The notes under the pieces were generated by a model that was given only the letters and a program-made list of their open reading frames with translations, was not told where the DNA came from and did no database searches. A program made the position numbers and the translations under genes. Shown piece by piece: positions 43,164-44,037 of a stretch of DNA of 44,037 nt. How positions within the stretch are numbered: the first letter of the stretch is position 1; every line of letters begins with the position of its first letter. This DNA comes from Actinomycetota bacterium (lineage in GTDB: Bacteria > Actinomycetota > Actinomycetes > Propionibacteriales > Propionibacteriaceae), in contig JAIUOT010000044.1 in the NCBI GenBank assembly GCA_020161015.1, positions 1 to 44,037 of the forward strand, in the 5' to 3' direction.

Positions 43164-43309
43164 TGCCCCACATCTGCCCCACGAAGCTCGGAGAGGCGAG
43201 GGAGAACTGTGCATAATGCCTAGCCAAAGGCATGTTCAGTCGCGCTCCCCGGGAGGTTCAACTCCTCTCTCGCGCACTTATTGGTCATGTGCCCCTGACG
43301 AGGGCAAAC
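43164..43309 (+). repeat. Attachment-site-like block B (homologous to block A)
   Basis: Boxes TGCCCCAC at 43164 and 43175, then a 27-base core at 43251-43277 with T-loop TTCAACT and acceptor strand CTCGCGC, then AGGGCAAAC at 43301. Four more boxes follow at 43386, 43397, 43406 and 43417. The distance from first box to core is 87 bases, the same as in block A. A hairpin ATGCCT-N6-AGGCAT lies between box and core and pairs one step further than in block A. Confidence 0.7.
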
Positions 43310-43385
43310 AGCATCTGACAAGCAATTTCACCCCGATTCGGGGTCCGTTCAGACGTACCCACGAGAGCCCATCGGGGGCATTTCC

Positions 43386-43424
43386 TGCCCCACGTCTGCC
43401 CCACGTGCCCCACGTATGCCCCAC
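43386..43424 (+). repeat. Four direct TGCCCCAC boxes, phased 9-11 bases
   Basis: Exact copies start at 43386, 43397, 43406 and 43417. Spacing close to one helical turn suggests protein binding sites on one face of the DNA, such as arm-type sites of a tyrosine integrase. No integrase gene remains in the window. Confidence 0.65.
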
Positions 43425-43659
43425 GGGAATGGCACAGAATGGCATACCCAGAGGGGTATCCGTCGAAGAACCTCTAGCGTCTCCGTGGACCCCCGGGGTA
43501 TGCCCCCGGTCCCGTCCATTCCTGTGCCCAAGGCTTCAGCGGCGTCCTCACCTGAACAACGGTCCGGCGGGTCGCGCGGAAACATCCATCAGATTGTTCG
43601 GCCCTGCTCTGTCCGGAACGAGGCCTCCCGCCGGCTTAAGGAGTCAGGAAGGAGCAGCC

Positions 43660-43716
43660 ATGCCCGCACTGTGGACGACGCTCGAAAACTGGACGGTTCT
43701 GCCGCCTGAAAAGTGA
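43660..43716 (+). CDS. Short ORF probably created by IS21 insertion into a gene start
   Basis: An ATG at 43660 has an excellent AGGAAGGAG ribosome site. It encodes MPALWTTLENWTVLPPEK and stops within the IS21-like end. Probably the 5' end of a gene cut by the insertion; the original gene is not recognisable from the first nine or so residues. Confidence 0.3.
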   Translation: MPALWTTLENWTVLPPEK

Positions 43717-43916
43717 ACGGTTGTGGGCAGTTTAGCCCTGGGAGTCGTTGGTGGTGGTGCGGATGCTGGGGAGGGTGTCGATGCCTCGGTTCCGGAGCCG
43801 GTAGCTGGCTCCTTTGAGGGTGAGGACGTCGGCGTGGTGGACGATGCGGTCGATCATGGCTGCTGCGACGACTTGGTCTCCGAACACTCCGCCCCAGCCG
43901 GAGAACGGCAGGTTGC
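43680..43916 (-). mobile_element. IS21-family element, end fragment with istB 3' part
   Basis: The fragment comprises the istB remnant plus about 50 bases of terminal sequence with short repeats GGACGGTT and GTGAACGGTT, as seen at IS21-type ends. It is cut at about 43917 by an IS3-type element. Confidence 0.65.
43732..43916 (-). pseudogene. istB: istB-type transposition helper ATPase, C-terminal remnant
   Basis: On the minus strand the frame reads SNLPFSGWGGVFGDQVVAAA, then MIDRIVHHADVLTLKGASY and RLRNRGIDTLPS, the C-terminal end of IS21 helper ATPases, ending at the TAA at 43732-43734. Everything N-terminal of SNLPFS has been displaced by the IS3-like element. Confidence 0.85.
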
Positions 43917-44037
43917 TGAACCGCCCCGGCGTGTCCGGAGACTCGAAACCTTGGGAAGGTTGGAGTCATGTCAGGGAACACGTCGAAGAGGTATCCGGCT
44001 GAGCTGAAGGCCAGGGCGGTGCGGATGTATGCCGAGA
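43917..44037 (+). mobile_element. IS3-family insertion sequence, left end
   Basis: From 43917 the sequence TGAACCGCCCCGGCGTGTCC has the look of an IS3-family terminal inverted repeat known from actinobacteria, and it abuts the truncated istB. The transposase start follows at 43968. The element continues past the window. Confidence 0.7.
43968..44037 (+). CDS. IS3-family transposase OrfA, 5' end only
   Basis: An ATG at 43968 begins MSGNTSKRYPAELKARAVRM, the opening of the IS3 OrfA helix-turn-helix. GGTTGGAG lies upstream as ribosome site. Only 23 codons are visible before the window ends. Confidence 0.8.
   Translation, partial: MSGNTSKRYPAELKARAVRMYAE

Noticed and set aside
42655-43233. Minus-strand ORFs beginning MPLARHYAQF and (31853-32269) MPLTRRYVQF as a shared small protein family
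   Set aside because: Their similarity follows from the non-coding repeat they are read from (TGCCCCAC gives VGQMWG) and ends with it; the continuations are unrelated shadows.
43386-43424. Short TGCCCCAC array as a CRISPR
   Set aside because: Units are 8 bases with 1-3 base gaps; there are no spacers, leader or cas genes.

Overview
The window is high-GC DNA with actinobacterial codon use. Its anaerobic-type cobalamin cluster resembles, from memory, that of Propionibacterium and relatives. I would place it in or near Propionibacteriaceae; no marker gene here fixes the genus.

Layout. (1) 1-458: a Crp/Fnr regulator broken by a 1-base frameshift. (2) 830-18145: a large cobalamin cluster. Operon A (minus, 7441 to 830) is cobI-cobM-cbiE-cbiG/cobJ-cbiX/precorrin-2 dehydrogenase-cobH-cobA, led by a cobalamin riboswitch (7480-7612). 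Facing it on the plus strand are cbiB-cobK. Operon B (minus) is cobO-cobB/cobC-cobF. cbiT stands alone on the plus strand, followed by a second cobalamin riboswitch (13890-14010) and the cobalt importer cbiMNQO; cobQ closes the cluster on the minus strand. Most junctions are 4-base ATGA or GTGA overlaps. (3) 18184-19257: a scar in which a frameshifted EamA transporter is joined to an N-terminal remnant of cobT; cobS and cobU are absent, so nucleotide-loop assembly must be encoded elsewhere or be lost. (4) 19410-29090: a LacI repressor divergent from an ABC sugar importer (lipoprotein plus two permeases), a GH2 beta-galactosidase, an MFS remnant and a GH20 hexosaminidase. This looks like a galactoside and amino-sugar glycan module. 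(5) 29584-30735: a decayed IS256-family element, then a lone AAA ATPase (30954-32120).

(6) 33104-42713: a catabolic locus whose SIS deglycase-like proteins and PfkB kinase resemble FrlB and FrlD of Amadori-product (fructosamine) use. It has two regulators (GntR/HutC and LacI), two divergent SIS paralogues, an FrlD-like kinase, a second ABC importer without its ATPase, and an MFS protein. It is bracketed by two homologous non-coding blocks (about 32200-32340 and 43164-43309). Each holds a tRNA-3'-end-like core flanked on both sides by TGCCCCAC repeats spaced about one helical turn apart, an architecture like a phage attachment site. (7) 42922-44037: remnants of ispH, an IS21-type istB, and an IS3-type element inserted into istB.

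The most notable candidates are the two-SIS Amadori-like locus, whose two enzymes carry complementary substitutions in the presumed active-site motif, and the duplicated attachment-site-like blocks around it. At least seven broken genes mark the cluster edges as recombination-prone. Single-base indels (in the Crp and EamA genes) could also be assembly errors.
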